Positions 8,762-29,343 of a stretch of DNA of 29,343 nucleotides are shown one piece after another (the stretch's first letter is position 1; each line of letters opens with the position of its first letter). A program made the translations under genes and the position numbers. This stretch comes from Streptomyces sp. NRRL B-1347 (GTDB lineage: Bacteria > Actinomycetota > Actinomycetes > Streptomycetales > Streptomycetaceae). The notes under the pieces were generated by a model, which did no database searches, was not told the origin of the DNA, and saw nothing but the letters and a program-made list of their open reading frames with translations. The stretch spans positions 1 through 29,343 of the forward strand of contig NZ_JOJM01000083.1 of NCBI RefSeq assembly GCF_000720325.1. Reading direction: 5' to 3'.

Positions 8762-10273
8762 ATGCCAGAGTCAGCAGCTTCCGGAGCAAAGGTGGCGGTG
8801 GATCCCTCGGTGGACCCGCACCACGCCAAGCGCTGGTTAATCCTCGCGGTCATCGGTGTCGCACAGTTCACGATCTTCCTGGACACCACGGTCGTCAACA
8901 TCGCGCTGCCCTCGGCCCAGGCCGATCTGGGCTTCGGTGACGGCGACCGGCAGTGGGTCGTCACGGCGTACGCGCTCGCCTTCGGCAGCCTCCTGCTGCT
9001 CGGCGGCCGGGTCGTCGACCTGATCGGCGCCAAGCGGTCCCTGATGGTCTCGATCATCGGCTTCGGCATCATGTCGGTGCTCGGCGGCGCGGCGAACGGC
9101 TTCTCCATGCTGGTGACGGCGCGCGCCCTGCAGGGCGCGTTCGCCGCCCTGGTCGCGCCGGCCGCGCTGTCGTTCCTGCTGACCGTGTTCACGGATCCCA
9201 AGGAACGGGTCAAGGCGTTCGGCGTCTACGGCGCGCTCGGCAGCGGCGGGCTCGCGCTCGGCCTGCTGCTCGGCGGCGCCCTCACCGACTGGCTCGACTG
9301 GCGCTGGTGCCTGTACGTCAACGTCGTCTTCGTGGCCGCGGTGTTCGTCGGCGCCATGCTGACCATGCAGAACCGGCAGGCGGAGCACCGTCCCGACAAG
9401 CTCGACCTGCCCGGCACGGTGACGGCGTCCGTCGGCCTGTTCTGCCTGGCCTACGGCCTGTCCAATGCCGACGACGGCGAGTGGGGCGGCGCCGACGTAT
9501 GGGGCCTGCTCGTCGCGGGCGGCGTCCTGATCATCGCGTTCGTCCTCTTCGAACTGCGGACGCACACCCCGCTCCTGCCCATGCGGATCGTGCTGCACCG
9601 CAACCGCGGCAGCGCGTATCTGGGGATGTTCCTGCTGGGCATCGGCCTGTTCGTGCAGTTCCTCTTCCTGACCTACTACCTCCAGCTGATCCTGGACTTC
9701 TCGGCGATCGAGAGCGGTCTCGCGTTCCTGCCGATGATCGTCGGCATCGCGATCGGCGCGACCACCATTCCACCGGTGCTCGAACCGAAGCTCGGCTCGC
9801 GGGTGCTGATCCCGGGCGGGCTCGTCCTCGCCGCCGTGGGCTCGTTCTGGCTCGGCCAGCTCAGCGTCGACAGCTCGTACGCCGGCGGCATCCTCGCGCC
9901 GATCTTCATCGCGGGCGTCGGCTTCGGGCTCGTGGTCTCCCTGGGCGCGGCGGTCGCCACGGTCGGGGTCGAGCCGCAGGACGCCGGAGCCGCGTCGGCC
10001 CTGGTCAACACCGTGCAGCAGGTGGGCGGTTCGATCGGCACCGCGCTGCTCAGCACCCTGGCGATCACCGCGGCGGACAACTTCGTCGAGGGCAAGCCGC
10101 CCACGCCGCAGCTGGCCGCCGAGGCCTCCGTGGAGAGCTACACCACGGCGTTCTTCTGGGGCGCGGTGGTCTTCCTCGCGGGGGCGGTCATCTGCGGCCT
10201 GCTCTTCGACCGCCACGTGACGGCGCAGCCGGACCCTGAACTGGGGGATGCGGCCCCCGTCCCCGGCATGTGA
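8762..10273 (+). CDS. MFS drug exporter, DHA2 (14-TM, EmrB/QacA-like) family
   Basis: 503 residues, the usual length for 14-helix drug:H+ antiporters of the DHA2 group. The first helix contains LDTTVVNIALPSA, the hallmark of the family. A motif-A-like loop GGRVVDLIGAKR lies near residue 85, and a motif-C-like helix with GLALGLLLGGAL lies near 160-170. The ATG follows AGGG at 8751-8754 with a 7-base spacer. It is probably co-transcribed with PKS A and the aminotransferase, unless the palindrome at 8714-8739 separates them. Its place in the cluster suggests export of, or self-resistance to, the product. Codon 26 is TTA (8837-8839), so translation may depend on the bldA leucyl-tRNA. A strong hairpin follows at 10339. 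The substrate cannot be read from the sequence. Confidence 0.93.
   Translation: MPESAASGAKVAVDPSVDPHHAKRWLILAVIGVAQFTIFLDTTVVNIALPSAQADLGFGDGDRQWVVTAYALAFGSLLLLGGRVVDLIGAKRSLMVSIIGFGIMSVLGGAANGFSMLVTARALQGAFAALVAPAALSFLLTVFTDPKERVKAFGVYGALGSGGLALGLLLGGALTDWLDWRWCLYVNVVFVAAVFVGAMLTMQNRQAEHRPDKLDLPGTVTASVGLFCLAYGLSNADDGEWGGADVWGLLVAGGVLIIAFVLFELRTHTPLLPMRIVLHRNRGSAYLGMFLLGIGLFVQFLFLTYYLQLILDFSAIESGLAFLPMIVGIAIGATTIPPVLEPKLGSRVLIPGGLVLAAVGSFWLGQLSVDSSYAGGILAPIFIAGVGFGLVVSLGAAVATVGVEPQDAGAASALVNTVQQVGGSIGTALLSTLAITAADNFVEGKPPTPQLAAEASVESYTTAFFWGAVVFLAGAVICGLLFDRHVTAQPDPELGDAAPVPGM
8837..8839 (+). promoter_or_regulatory. TTA leucine codon in the exporter gene (possible bldA control)
   Basis: In-frame TTA as codon 26 of the exporter (cgc tgg tta atc). 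In Streptomyces TTA is rare and is read by the developmentally controlled bldA tRNA, which often limits expression of antibiotic genes. It is the only in-frame TTA I noticed by eye in the window's genes. Confidence 0.7.
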
Positions 10274-10291
10274 GTCGACCTGCGGGCCGGT

Positions 10292-10331
10292 TGTGGCTGG
10301 TCGCGCAGTTCCCCGCGCCCCTTCGGGGCGC
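10292..10331 (+). repeat. Palindromic repeat, copy 1 (intergenic)
   Basis: 40-bp element with the core cgcagttccccgcgcccc followed by ttcggggcgc. Its 3' half folds into a 7-bp hairpin (gcgcccc/ggggcgc) with a 3-base loop. It matches 37 of 40 bases in each of the copies at 18724-18763 (inverted) and 27349-27388. It lies 18 bases after the exporter stop. From memory, similar short elements are common between Streptomyces genes; I could not search for them. Confidence 0.85.
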
Positions 10332-10338
10332 TCCCGAA

Positions 10339-10389
10339 CGGCCGCCCCGCTGGTACTTGGTCCCAAGTACCAGCGGGGCGGCCGCTTTT
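10339..10389 (+). terminator. Intrinsic terminator after the exporter gene
   Basis: Perfect 22-bp inverted repeat, arms 10339-10360 and 10363-10384, with a 2-base centre, followed by ctttt. This is the strongest hairpin in the window and should end transcription of PKS A, the aminotransferase-reductase and the exporter. A second, smaller hairpin (ggggcctc/gaggcccc, 10397-10421) follows. Confidence 0.85.
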
Positions 10390-10472
10390 GGTATCCGGGG
10401 CCTCTGGGGCCGCGAGGCCCCACTGGATTGACTGGCCCGCACGGAGTGATGTGACCTACTGAGGAGGACTTC

Positions 10473-11675
10473 GTGACAGCAGTGGCCGGTGAGCGGGCGG
10501 ACGTGACGACCGGATCGGCGGTGGACGCGGCGGAGCTGTTGCGGCGCGCCCGCGAGCTCGCTCCGCTGATCCGCGAGCACGCGGTGAAGACCGAGCAGGA
10601 CCGCAGGCTCGCGGAGGAGGTCGTGGTCGCGCTGCGGGACGCCGGTCTCTTCCGGCTCACGACGCCGACCCGGTTCGGCGGCTACGAGCTGCGGATGCCG
10701 GACCTCCTGCCGATCGTCGTCGAGGTCGGCAAGGCCTGCGGCTCGGCGGGCTGGAACCTGTCGATCGACACCGCGTCGACCCGCTTCGCCCTGAACGCGC
10801 TGCCGGAGACGGCCCTTGCGGACGTGTTCGAGGGCAACCCCGACGCGTACGTGATCTCCACGGCCCATCTGACCACCACGAAGGCGTGGCGCGCCGAGGG
10901 CGGCTTCCGGGTCACCGGCACCTTCCCGTGGAGCTCGGGCTGTGAGATCGCGGACTGGGCGTACATCCCGGTCGTGCACGTCTACGACGGCGACGAGCAG
11001 ACCACGGACCTCGTGGGCGTCGTGGTGCCCATGAGCGACCTGCGGATCGAGCGGACCTGGCACTCCGCGGGCCTGTCCGGCTCCGGCACCCACACCGTCG
11101 TGGCCGAGGACGTGTTCATCCCGGAGCGCCGGGCGACCCCGTTCAGCCTCACGGACCTCGTGGGCGAGGACCACCGGGACAGCATGCTCATCCAGGGCAG
11201 CGCGCAGTCGCTCGCCGCGATCGTGGGCGCGGCGCAGGGCGCCCTGGAGGTCACCAAGGCGCACCTGGACAAGGGCCGTCCGATCACGTACGCCAACTTC
11301 GAGCGGGCCGCCGACGCGCCCTCGGTGCAGATGTGGTTCGGCGAGGCCGCGCACCTCATCGAGACCGCCCAGATGCATCTGACCGAGGTCGGCAGGGCGC
11401 TCGACGGCATTCCGGAGACCCAGCAGATGCCGTGGGCGGAGCGGGCCCGGATCCGCATGCACGAGAAGTCCGCCCAGGAGAAGTCGCGGGCGGGCGTGGA
11501 GAAGCTGCTCGACGCGGTCGGCGGCAGCGCCTTCGCCCTCTCGAACCCGCTCCAGCGCCTGTGGCGCGACATTTCGGTGATGAGCCGGCACAACGCGCTC
11601 AACGCGCCGCTCATCCTGGAGGACTACAGCCGTGCGGTCCTCGACGTCCACCCGGCGGTGACCCTGCTCTACTGA
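10473..11675 (+). CDS. Group D flavin-dependent monooxygenase (acyl-CoA dehydrogenase fold)
   Basis: 400 residues, the normal length for the oxygenase component of two-component flavin hydroxylases related to HsaA and HpaH. Typical segments are an N-terminal helical domain with FRLTTPTRFGGYEL, a central FPWSSGCEIADWAYIP strand region, SGSGTHTVVAEDVFIPE, and a C-terminal helical domain with LQRLWRDISVMSRHNAL. GTG start with a strong GAGGAGG at 10461-10467, 5 bases upstream. It stands alone between two strong hairpins (10339 and 11725), so it is probably its own transcription unit. Members of this family hydroxylate aromatic or aliphatic carbon or oxidise nitrogen; a true acyl-CoA dehydrogenase is less likely given the HsaA-like segments. 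Acting on the polyketide or its amine is inference. No flavin reductase gene is visible nearby, so FMNH2 or FADH2 would come from elsewhere. Confidence 0.82.
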   Translation: MTAVAGERADVTTGSAVDAAELLRRARELAPLIREHAVKTEQDRRLAEEVVVALRDAGLFRLTTPTRFGGYELRMPDLLPIVVEVGKACGSAGWNLSIDTASTRFALNALPETALADVFEGNPDAYVISTAHLTTTKAWRAEGGFRVTGTFPWSSGCEIADWAYIPVVHVYDGDEQTTDLVGVVVPMSDLRIERTWHSAGLSGSGTHTVVAEDVFIPERRATPFSLTDLVGEDHRDSMLIQGSAQSLAAIVGAAQGALEVTKAHLDKGRPITYANFERAADAPSVQMWFGEAAHLIETAQMHLTEVGRALDGIPETQQMPWAERARIRMHEKSAQEKSRAGVEKLLDAVGGSAFALSNPLQRLWRDISVMSRHNALNAPLILEDYSRAVLDVHPAVTLLY

Positions 11676-11724
11676 GGAATGCGCTCCGGCCCGCCGAACG
11701 GCCGACCGGACCCATTCCGCAGCA

Positions 11725-11790
11725 GCGCGCCGGTATTGCCCGATGGCCGAAATAATTCGGTCGCCGGGCAATACCGGCGCGCATTTCTTT
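11725..11790 (+). terminator. Intrinsic terminator after the flavin monooxygenase gene
   Basis: Perfect 18-bp inverted repeat, arms 11725-11742 and 11765-11782. The 22-base loop contains a small inner stem (ccgaa/ttcgg). The T-rich run atttcttt follows directly. It starts 49 bases after the monooxygenase stop and isolates that gene from PKS B. The next about 100 bases to the PKS B start hold no clear gene; a promoter for PKS B is expected there, but I see no convincing -10/-35 pair. Confidence 0.87.
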
Positions 11791-11886
11791 ATGCGTCCGC
11801 CCTTGCTCCCGGCCACCAGATTTCGCACCGTGTTTTGGGTTCCGGCGACAAGCCGGGCCGTCCGTACGCATTGTTGACTGCGAGGC

Positions 11887-20232
<8,346 letters not shown>

Positions 20233-20243
20233 ACGGGGGTCTT

Positions 20244-25721
<5,478 letters not shown>

Positions 25722-25779
25722 GCGGGGAGCCCGCCGTGACCGCGCGCTGAGGAGGCGCGGGCGGCGGGCCCGGAAAGCC

Positions 25780-25829
25780 GCGGAGGGTCCGCTCGGGGCA
25801 TCGGCCGATGTTCCGAACGGGCCCTCCGC
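25780..25829 (+). terminator. Probable terminator after PKS C
   Basis: Arms 25780-25796 and 25813-25829 pair at 15 of 17 positions plus one G-U, with a 16-base loop that contains catcggccgatg. There is no T-run, as is common in high-GC actinomycetes. It lies 58 bases after the PKS C stop. Confidence 0.65.
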
Positions 25830-25888
25830 TCCAGCATGTCCGTTCCCGTGCGCCGTGAATTCCGCGGGGACGCGCCCGCTGCCCATCG

Positions 25889-25923
25889 CGCGGTAATTCC
25901 GTGCGGCCCGCGCCGTTACCGCG
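25889..25923. promoter_or_regulatory. 8-bp inverted repeat upstream of the leader/acyltransferase genes
   Basis: cgcggtaa at 25889-25896 and its exact complement ttaccgcg at 25916-25923, 19 bases apart. It lies between the PKS C terminator and the small leader reading frame, where a promoter for the acyltransferase gene is expected. Spacing and size fit an operator, but the match is short and could be chance. Confidence 0.25.
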
Positions 25924-25999
25924 ACATGACCGCGCGCAGGGGAAAGCGTGCCAGTCTTCCGCTACCCAGCCACATTCGATTCCGGCACGGAGGCCACCC

Positions 26000-26092
26000 A
26001 TGTCAGGTTACCCGATAGCGCAGGCCATTCCTGCGCGATCACAAAGTAATTCCCGCTGTTTCCCGCCGAGTTCCGGGACGCGCGCATGCTGA
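26000..26092 (+). CDS. Possible 30-codon leader peptide coupled to the acyltransferase gene
   Basis: ATG at 26000 preceded by a strong GGAGG (25989-25993) with a 6-base spacer, better than the signal in front of the acyltransferase itself. The frame codes for a 30-residue peptide beginning MSGYPIAQAIPARS and stops at 26090-26092, so its stop overlaps the acyltransferase start (ATG at 26086). This arrangement suggests translational coupling: ribosomes finishing the peptide could restart on the larger gene. A perfect 7-bp hairpin (26018-26036, gcgcagg/cctgcgc) lies inside it. The peptide resembles nothing I recognise and has no signal peptide or membrane segment. It may be only a translated leader, or the frame may be chance; the good ribosome binding site is the main support. 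Confidence 0.4.
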   Translation: MSGYPIAQAIPARSQSNSRCFPPSSGTRAC

Positions 26093-27231
26093 CGCGCCTC
26101 CCGTCGCTCACGGGTCTGCGCTTCGTGGCGGCTTTGATGGTCTTCGCCACGCACGTCGTCTGGTACACCCGGCTCATCCCGGGCGACACGGGAGCGGACC
26201 TCCGGGACGCCTTCGCCCTCTCCGGCTCCTACGGCGTCGGCTTCTTCTTCATCCTGAGCGGCTTCGTCCTCGCCTGGACGGCGCGTCCGAGCGACACGAC
26301 GCCCTCGTTCTGGCGCCGCCGCCTGGTGAAGATCGGGCCGATGCACTGGGTCACCTTCGGCCTCGCGGCCGTGTTCGTGCTCAGCACGGACCGGCCCACG
26401 CGCACCGTCGACTGGCTGGCGTCCGTGACCATGCAGCAGGCGTGGTTCCCGGACATCCGGACGAGTTCGGCCGTCAACGGGGTGAGCTGGTCGCTGGCGT
26501 GTGAATTCTTTTTCTATCTGGCCTTTCCCGTTCTTTTCCCGGCGGTGCGCCGCATTCGCGAGGAATGGCTCTGGCCCGCGCTCGGCGTGGTGCTCGCCCT
26601 GATCGTGGGGGCGTTCCTCGTCGCCACGTACGCGGTGAGCGACCAGCCGGGTCTCATCGGCTTCGGCCTGACCGGCGAGGTCTCCTTCGACCAGGTGTGG
26701 TTCGTGTACTTCTTCCCGCCGGTCCGCGCCCTCGAATTCGTCCTCGGCATCGTCCTGGCCAGGATCGTGATGGCCGGCCGGTGGCCGCGCGTCGGCCTGG
26801 TGCCCGCCTTCGCGCTCGCCGTCGCCGGTTATGTGCTCGCCCTGAAGCTGCCGTACCTCGCGGGCACGGCCGGTGTGTCGACGGTGTGGACCGCGCCGCT
26901 CATCGCCGCCGCCGCGGTCGCGGACCGGCAGCAGACCGCTTCGGTGTTCCGCAGGCCCACGATGGTGTTCCTCGGCGAGATCTCCTTCGCCTTCTACATG
27001 GTCCACTGGATCCTCATCATGACGGCGGCCGAATGGATCGGACCCACGCGCACGTTCTCCCTCGTGACCGGTTCGCTCCTGGTGCTCGTCCTGCTCGCGG
27101 CGGCCGTGGCGGCCGCGACGGTCCTGTACTGGTGCGTGGAGCGGCCGTTGATGCGGCGCTTCGGGCGGCACCGCCCGGCCGCGGTCCCGCCGCCGGCGGC
27201 GAAGGTGGCGGGGCAGCGCGTACTGGACTGA
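26086..27231 (+). CDS. Membrane acyltransferase, acyltransferase 3 (OafA/YrhL-like) family
   Basis: 381 residues, the usual size of this ten-helix membrane family. The N-terminus has the family signature LTGLRFVAALMVFATHVVW with the conserved His in the first helix, then GVGFFFILSGFVLAW and the basic motif FWRRRLVKI. Later helices include WSLACEFFFYLAFPV and a late ISFAFYMVHW helix. The start is ATG 26086 with a weak GGGA (26075-26078), helped by the overlapping leader frame. Members move acyl groups (often acetyl or longer, from CoA) onto hydroxyls of sugars, lipids or macrolides; some sit in polyketide clusters as tailoring enzymes. Acylation of this cluster's product is plausible but inferred; modification of cell-surface carbohydrate is the alternative. 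It converges with PKS D across a bidirectional hairpin. Confidence 0.9.
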   Translation: MLTRLPSLTGLRFVAALMVFATHVVWYTRLIPGDTGADLRDAFALSGSYGVGFFFILSGFVLAWTARPSDTTPSFWRRRLVKIGPMHWVTFGLAAVFVLSTDRPTRTVDWLASVTMQQAWFPDIRTSSAVNGVSWSLACEFFFYLAFPVLFPAVRRIREEWLWPALGVVLALIVGAFLVATYAVSDQPGLIGFGLTGEVSFDQVWFVYFFPPVRALEFVLGIVLARIVMAGRWPRVGLVPAFALAVAGYVLALKLPYLAGTAGVSTVWTAPLIAAAAVADRQQTASVFRRPTMVFLGEISFAFYMVHWILIMTAAEWIGPTRTFSLVTGSLLVLVLLAAAVAAATVLYWCVERPLMRRFGRHRPAAVPPPAAKVAGQRVLD

Positions 27232-27245
27232 GCGCCACCCCACGC

Positions 27246-27286
27246 CGGAGGGCCGGCCGCGTCACCGAGACGCGGCCGGCCCTCCG
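27246..27286. terminator. Bidirectional terminator between the acyltransferase gene and PKS D
   Basis: Perfect 18-bp inverted repeat, arms 27246-27263 and 27269-27286, with the loop accga. It lies between two convergent genes and has no clear T-run on either side, so it can serve both directions. Confidence 0.8.
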
Positions 27287-27332
27287 TGCCGAGGCCCAGC
27301 GCTTCACCGGAGGTGCCGCGCCGGGCCGTCGT

Positions 27333-29342
27333 TCAGCCGCGTGCCGACTGTGGCCGGCCGCGCAGTTCCCCGCGCCCCTGCGGGGCGCCGTCGGGCTTCG
27401 GGAAGTATCCGGCCCCCGCGAAGAACTCCGTGTACGTGGCGAACAGTTCGGCGTCGATCTCCGGGCAGCTGATGCCCGTCCCGGCCAGGGCGGCCTCCGT
27501 CGCGCTGACGTCCACCCGCATGTACAGGGCCTCGCCCGCGGTCATGTAGGCGCGGAAGATGTCGATCGTCGGGAAGAGCGCGTTGTCCCGGTCGTCGCGG
27601 ACCGTGGCGACGAACTCGTCCCAGGACACCTCGTCCAGGACGTAGCCGGACGCGCGCAGGCGCGTCACCATGTCGGCGAAGCTCACCGCCACCGGGTTGA
27701 ACAGGTGGAAGGTCCGGCTGTCCGCCGTGCGGGACAGTTCGAGGACGGCCGCGCTGACGTAGTCCACCGGCACCATCGGGAAGAGCGCGTTCGCGCCCGT
27801 CGGCACCTTCCGCGCCTGGAGGCTGCCCTTGAGGCTCAGCCAGACGAAGTCGCGGGTCTGGCAGGCGCCGTTGGTCCGCGCCCCGGAGATGACGTCGGCG
27901 CGGTAGACCGACACGGGCAGGCCGCGCTCCTGGGCGAGCCCGATGATCTTCTCGGCGACGTACTTGCTCTGCCGGTAGCCGTTGGTCAGCTCCTCCGGCG
28001 GCCCGGTCGGGTCGTCCGGGGTCAGCCCGGCGCCGCCGGGCGCCGCCTTGGCGAAGACGCCGGTGCTCGACACGTAGTGCAGCGGCACGGTCCGGTGCAG
28101 CGCGGCGAGCCGGAGGGCCTCCTCGGTGCCGGTCACGTTGGCCGCCTTCAACGACTGGTACGGGTGCAGCCAGTTGACGGTGGCGCCCGCGTGGTACACC
28201 GCGTCGACCTCCCGGGCGAGCCGGTCGTACCGCTCGGCGCCGAGGCCGAAGCGCGGCTCGGAGAGGTCGCCCGCGAGCACCCTGAGGCGGTCGGGGTCGA
28301 TCTCGTCCCAGATGCCGTACCAGGTCAGACCGGAGCGCAGCCGATCGAGCGCGGCCGCCTCGTCGGCGCCCCTGACCAGGCAGTGCACGGTGGCCTTCGT
28401 CGACCGCATCAGGTCCCTGAGCAGGAAGCCGCCGACGAAGCCGGTCGCCCCGGTGAGGAACACCTGCTCGGGCTCCGCGACCACGCGGACGACCTCGGCG
28501 GCCGGGACCACGTCGTCGGCGAGCCGCACCTCGGCCGCGAAGTCCACCGTGGACCGCGCGGGCGCCTCGGTGCGGCTGGCGAGCTCCGCGCTCAGGTGGT
28601 CGATCAGCGCGTCGGGCGTGTTGTGGTCGAAAAGGAGCGTCGGCGGCAGCCGCAGACCCGTCTCGCTCTCCAGGCGGTTGCGCAGCTCGACCGCCGTCAG
28701 CGAGTCGAAGCCGAGGTCCGTGAAGACGGTGGTGGGGGTGATGCCGTCGGTCCTGCCGTGGCCGAGGATCGCCGCCACCGAATCCCGCACCAGGTCGAGC
28801 AGCAGCGCACGGCGGCCGGACTCGTCGAGCGGGGCGAGGCGCTCCGCGAGCTGCCCGCTGTGCGCGGCCACCGCGGTCACCACGCGCCGCTCCGGCCTGC
28901 GGACCAGGCTCCGCAGCACCGGGAAGAGCGGCCCCGGCTGCCGTTCGAGGAGGGTGACGTCGAGGTGCATCGGCACCGTCATCGCGTACGGCGATGCGAG
29001 CGCCGCGTCGAACAGCTCGGGGCCCTCCTCCGGCGCGATGGGCCGCAGGCCCGACTGTGTCGCCCGGCTCCAGTCGACCTCGGAGAGCCGCGACGCCATG
29101 CCGTGCTCCTGCGCCCACGCGGCCCAGGCGAGCGAGTCGGCCGGGAGGCCGTTCGACCTGCGGTGCTGCGCCAGCGCGTCGAGGAACAGGTTGGCGGCCG
29201 AGTAGTTGGCCTGCCCCGGTGAGCCGATGACACCCGCGACCGAGGAGAAGAGGGCGAAGAGGGCGAGGGGTTGGTGGCGGGTGAGGTGGTGGAGGTGCCA
29301 GGCGGCGTCGACTTTGGGGCGCAGGACGGTGGTGAGGCGGTC
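27333..29342 (-). CDS. Type I polyketide synthase, 3' part (PKS D): (KR)-ACP-thioester reductase
   Basis: Open at the right edge; 669 residues visible. It begins inside a KR domain with FSS and the catalytic Tyr (QANYSAAN, codon at 29202-29204), so that KR looks active. An ACP follows (about 28580-28800) with its Ser in LGFDSL at 28701-28703. The rest (about 27390-28490) is a terminal reductase domain of the thioester reductase family: NAD(P)H motif [15 protein letters not shown], and the catalytic YxxxK in [11 protein letters not shown]. Such domains release the finished chain as an aldehyde or alcohol using NADPH, so this is the last module and no thioesterase is needed. With the aminotransferase at 5840, the aldehyde would become an amine. 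The natural end of the domain seems to be near GYFPKP; the last residues ([15 protein letters not shown] onward) are encoded by a palindromic repeat. Transcription is opposite to all other genes here. Confidence 0.93.
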   Translation of the reverse strand, partial: DRLTTVLRPKVDAAWHLHHLTRHQPLALFALFSSVAGVIGSPGQANYSAANLFLDALAQHRRSNGLPADSLAWAAWAQEHGMASRLSEVDWSRATQSGLRPIAPEEGPELFDAALASPYAMTVPMHLDVTLLERQPGPLFPVLRSLVRRPERRVVTAVAAHSGQLAERLAPLDESGRRALLLDLVRDSVAAILGHGRTDGITPTTVFTDLGFDSLTAVELRNRLESETGLRLPPTLLFDHNTPDALIDHLSAELASRTEAPARSTVDFAAEVRLADDVVPAAEVVRVVAEPEQVFLTGATGFVGGFLLRDLMRSTKATVHCLVRGADEAAALDRLRSGLTWYGIWDEIDPDRLRVLAGDLSEPRFGLGAERYDRLAREVDAVYHAGATVNWLHPYQSLKAANVTGTEEALRLAALHRTVPLHYVSSTGVFAKAAPGGAGLTPDDPTGPPEELTNGYRQSKYVAEKIIGLAQERGLPVSVYRADVISGARTNGACQTRDFVWLSLKGSLQARKVPTGANALFPMVPVDYVSAAVLELSRTADSRTFHLFNPVAVSFADMVTRLRASGYVLDEVSWDEFVATVRDDRDNALFPTIDIFRAYMTAGEALYMRVDVSATEAALAGTGISCPEIDAELFATYTEFFAGAGYFPKPDGAPQGRGELRGRPQSARG
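27349..27388 (+). repeat. Palindromic repeat, copy 3, forming the C-terminus of PKS D
   Basis: Matches copy 1 at 37 of 40 bases. It overlaps the last codons of PKS D on the opposite strand, where it is read in a different frame from the copy in PKS B and supplies most of the tail after the reductase domain. Confidence 0.85.
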
Positions 29343-29343
29343 G
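29245..29343. repeat. Right copy of the 99-bp terminal inverted repeat
   Basis: Exact reverse complement of bases 1-99, lying in the KR domain of PKS D. Sequence just inside the repeat diverges at once from PKS A (TLGNAGQAGY in A against [10 protein letters not shown] in D), so the two genes are different paralogues and not a mirrored copy. Confidence 0.9.

Noticed and set aside
10397..10421. Hairpin ggggcctc/gaggcccc as a riboswitch or attenuator before the monooxygenase
   Set aside because: It is short, GC-only and sits just after a strong terminator; chance pairing is likely at this base composition.
25836..26018. Small open frame upstream of the acyltransferase beginning at 25836
   Set aside because: No ribosome binding site, it starts at the edge of the terminator hairpin, and its composition is not gene-like.

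Overview
The window is very GC-rich, with third codon positions almost always G or C, Streptomyces-style start contexts, and one rare TTA leucine codon. It looks like part of the genome of a Streptomyces or close actinomycete. Almost all of it belongs to one modular type I polyketide synthase (PKS) gene cluster. Both ends of the window cut through PKS genes.

Layout: (1) 2-5824 (+), 3' part of a PKS (PKS A): end of a KR, an ACP, a full-length but degenerate KS-AT-DH-KR-ACP module, and a C-terminal docking region. (2) 5840-8692 (+), a fused class III aminotransferase and acyl-ACP-reductase-like protein. (3) 8762-10273 (+), a DHA2-type MFS exporter with a TTA codon at codon 26. (4) 10473-11675 (+), a group D flavin monooxygenase with the acyl-CoA dehydrogenase fold, isolated between two strong hairpins. 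(5) 11887-20232 (+), PKS B: a KSQ-AT-ACP loading module, then KS-AT-DH-KR-ACP. (6) 20244-25721 (+), PKS C: one KS-AT-DH-KR-ACP module. (7) 26000-27231 (+), a possible 30-codon leader peptide overlapping a membrane acyltransferase. (8) 27333-29342 (-), 3' part of PKS D: end of a KR, an ACP, and a terminal thioester reductase (TR) domain.

How the genes fit together (inference from domain signatures): PKS B decarboxylates a methylmalonyl unit to a propionyl starter and adds one methylmalonyl unit. PKS C adds one malonyl unit. With active KR and DH domains this gives a 4-methylhepta-2,4-dienoyl chain on PKS C. The chain is extended by modules partly outside the window, including PKS A and the missing part of PKS D. 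It is then released from PKS D by the TR domain as an aldehyde. The aminotransferase would convert the aldehyde to an amine. Reductive release plus transamination is the known route to actinobacterial polyketide alkaloids such as coelimycin and cyclizidine. The flavoprotein, the acyltransferase and the exporter would tailor and export the product. No thioesterase, pathway regulator or flavin reductase is visible here.

Most notable points: the aminotransferase-reductase fusion lacks the expected catalytic Cys and coexists with a TR domain; the last module of PKS A has decayed AT, DH and KR active sites but intact KS and ACP; a 40-bp palindromic repeat occurs three times, once in frame inside PKS B and once forming the C-terminus of PKS D; and the two window ends are a perfect 99-bp inverted repeat, probably an unresolved assembly junction in near-identical KR domains.
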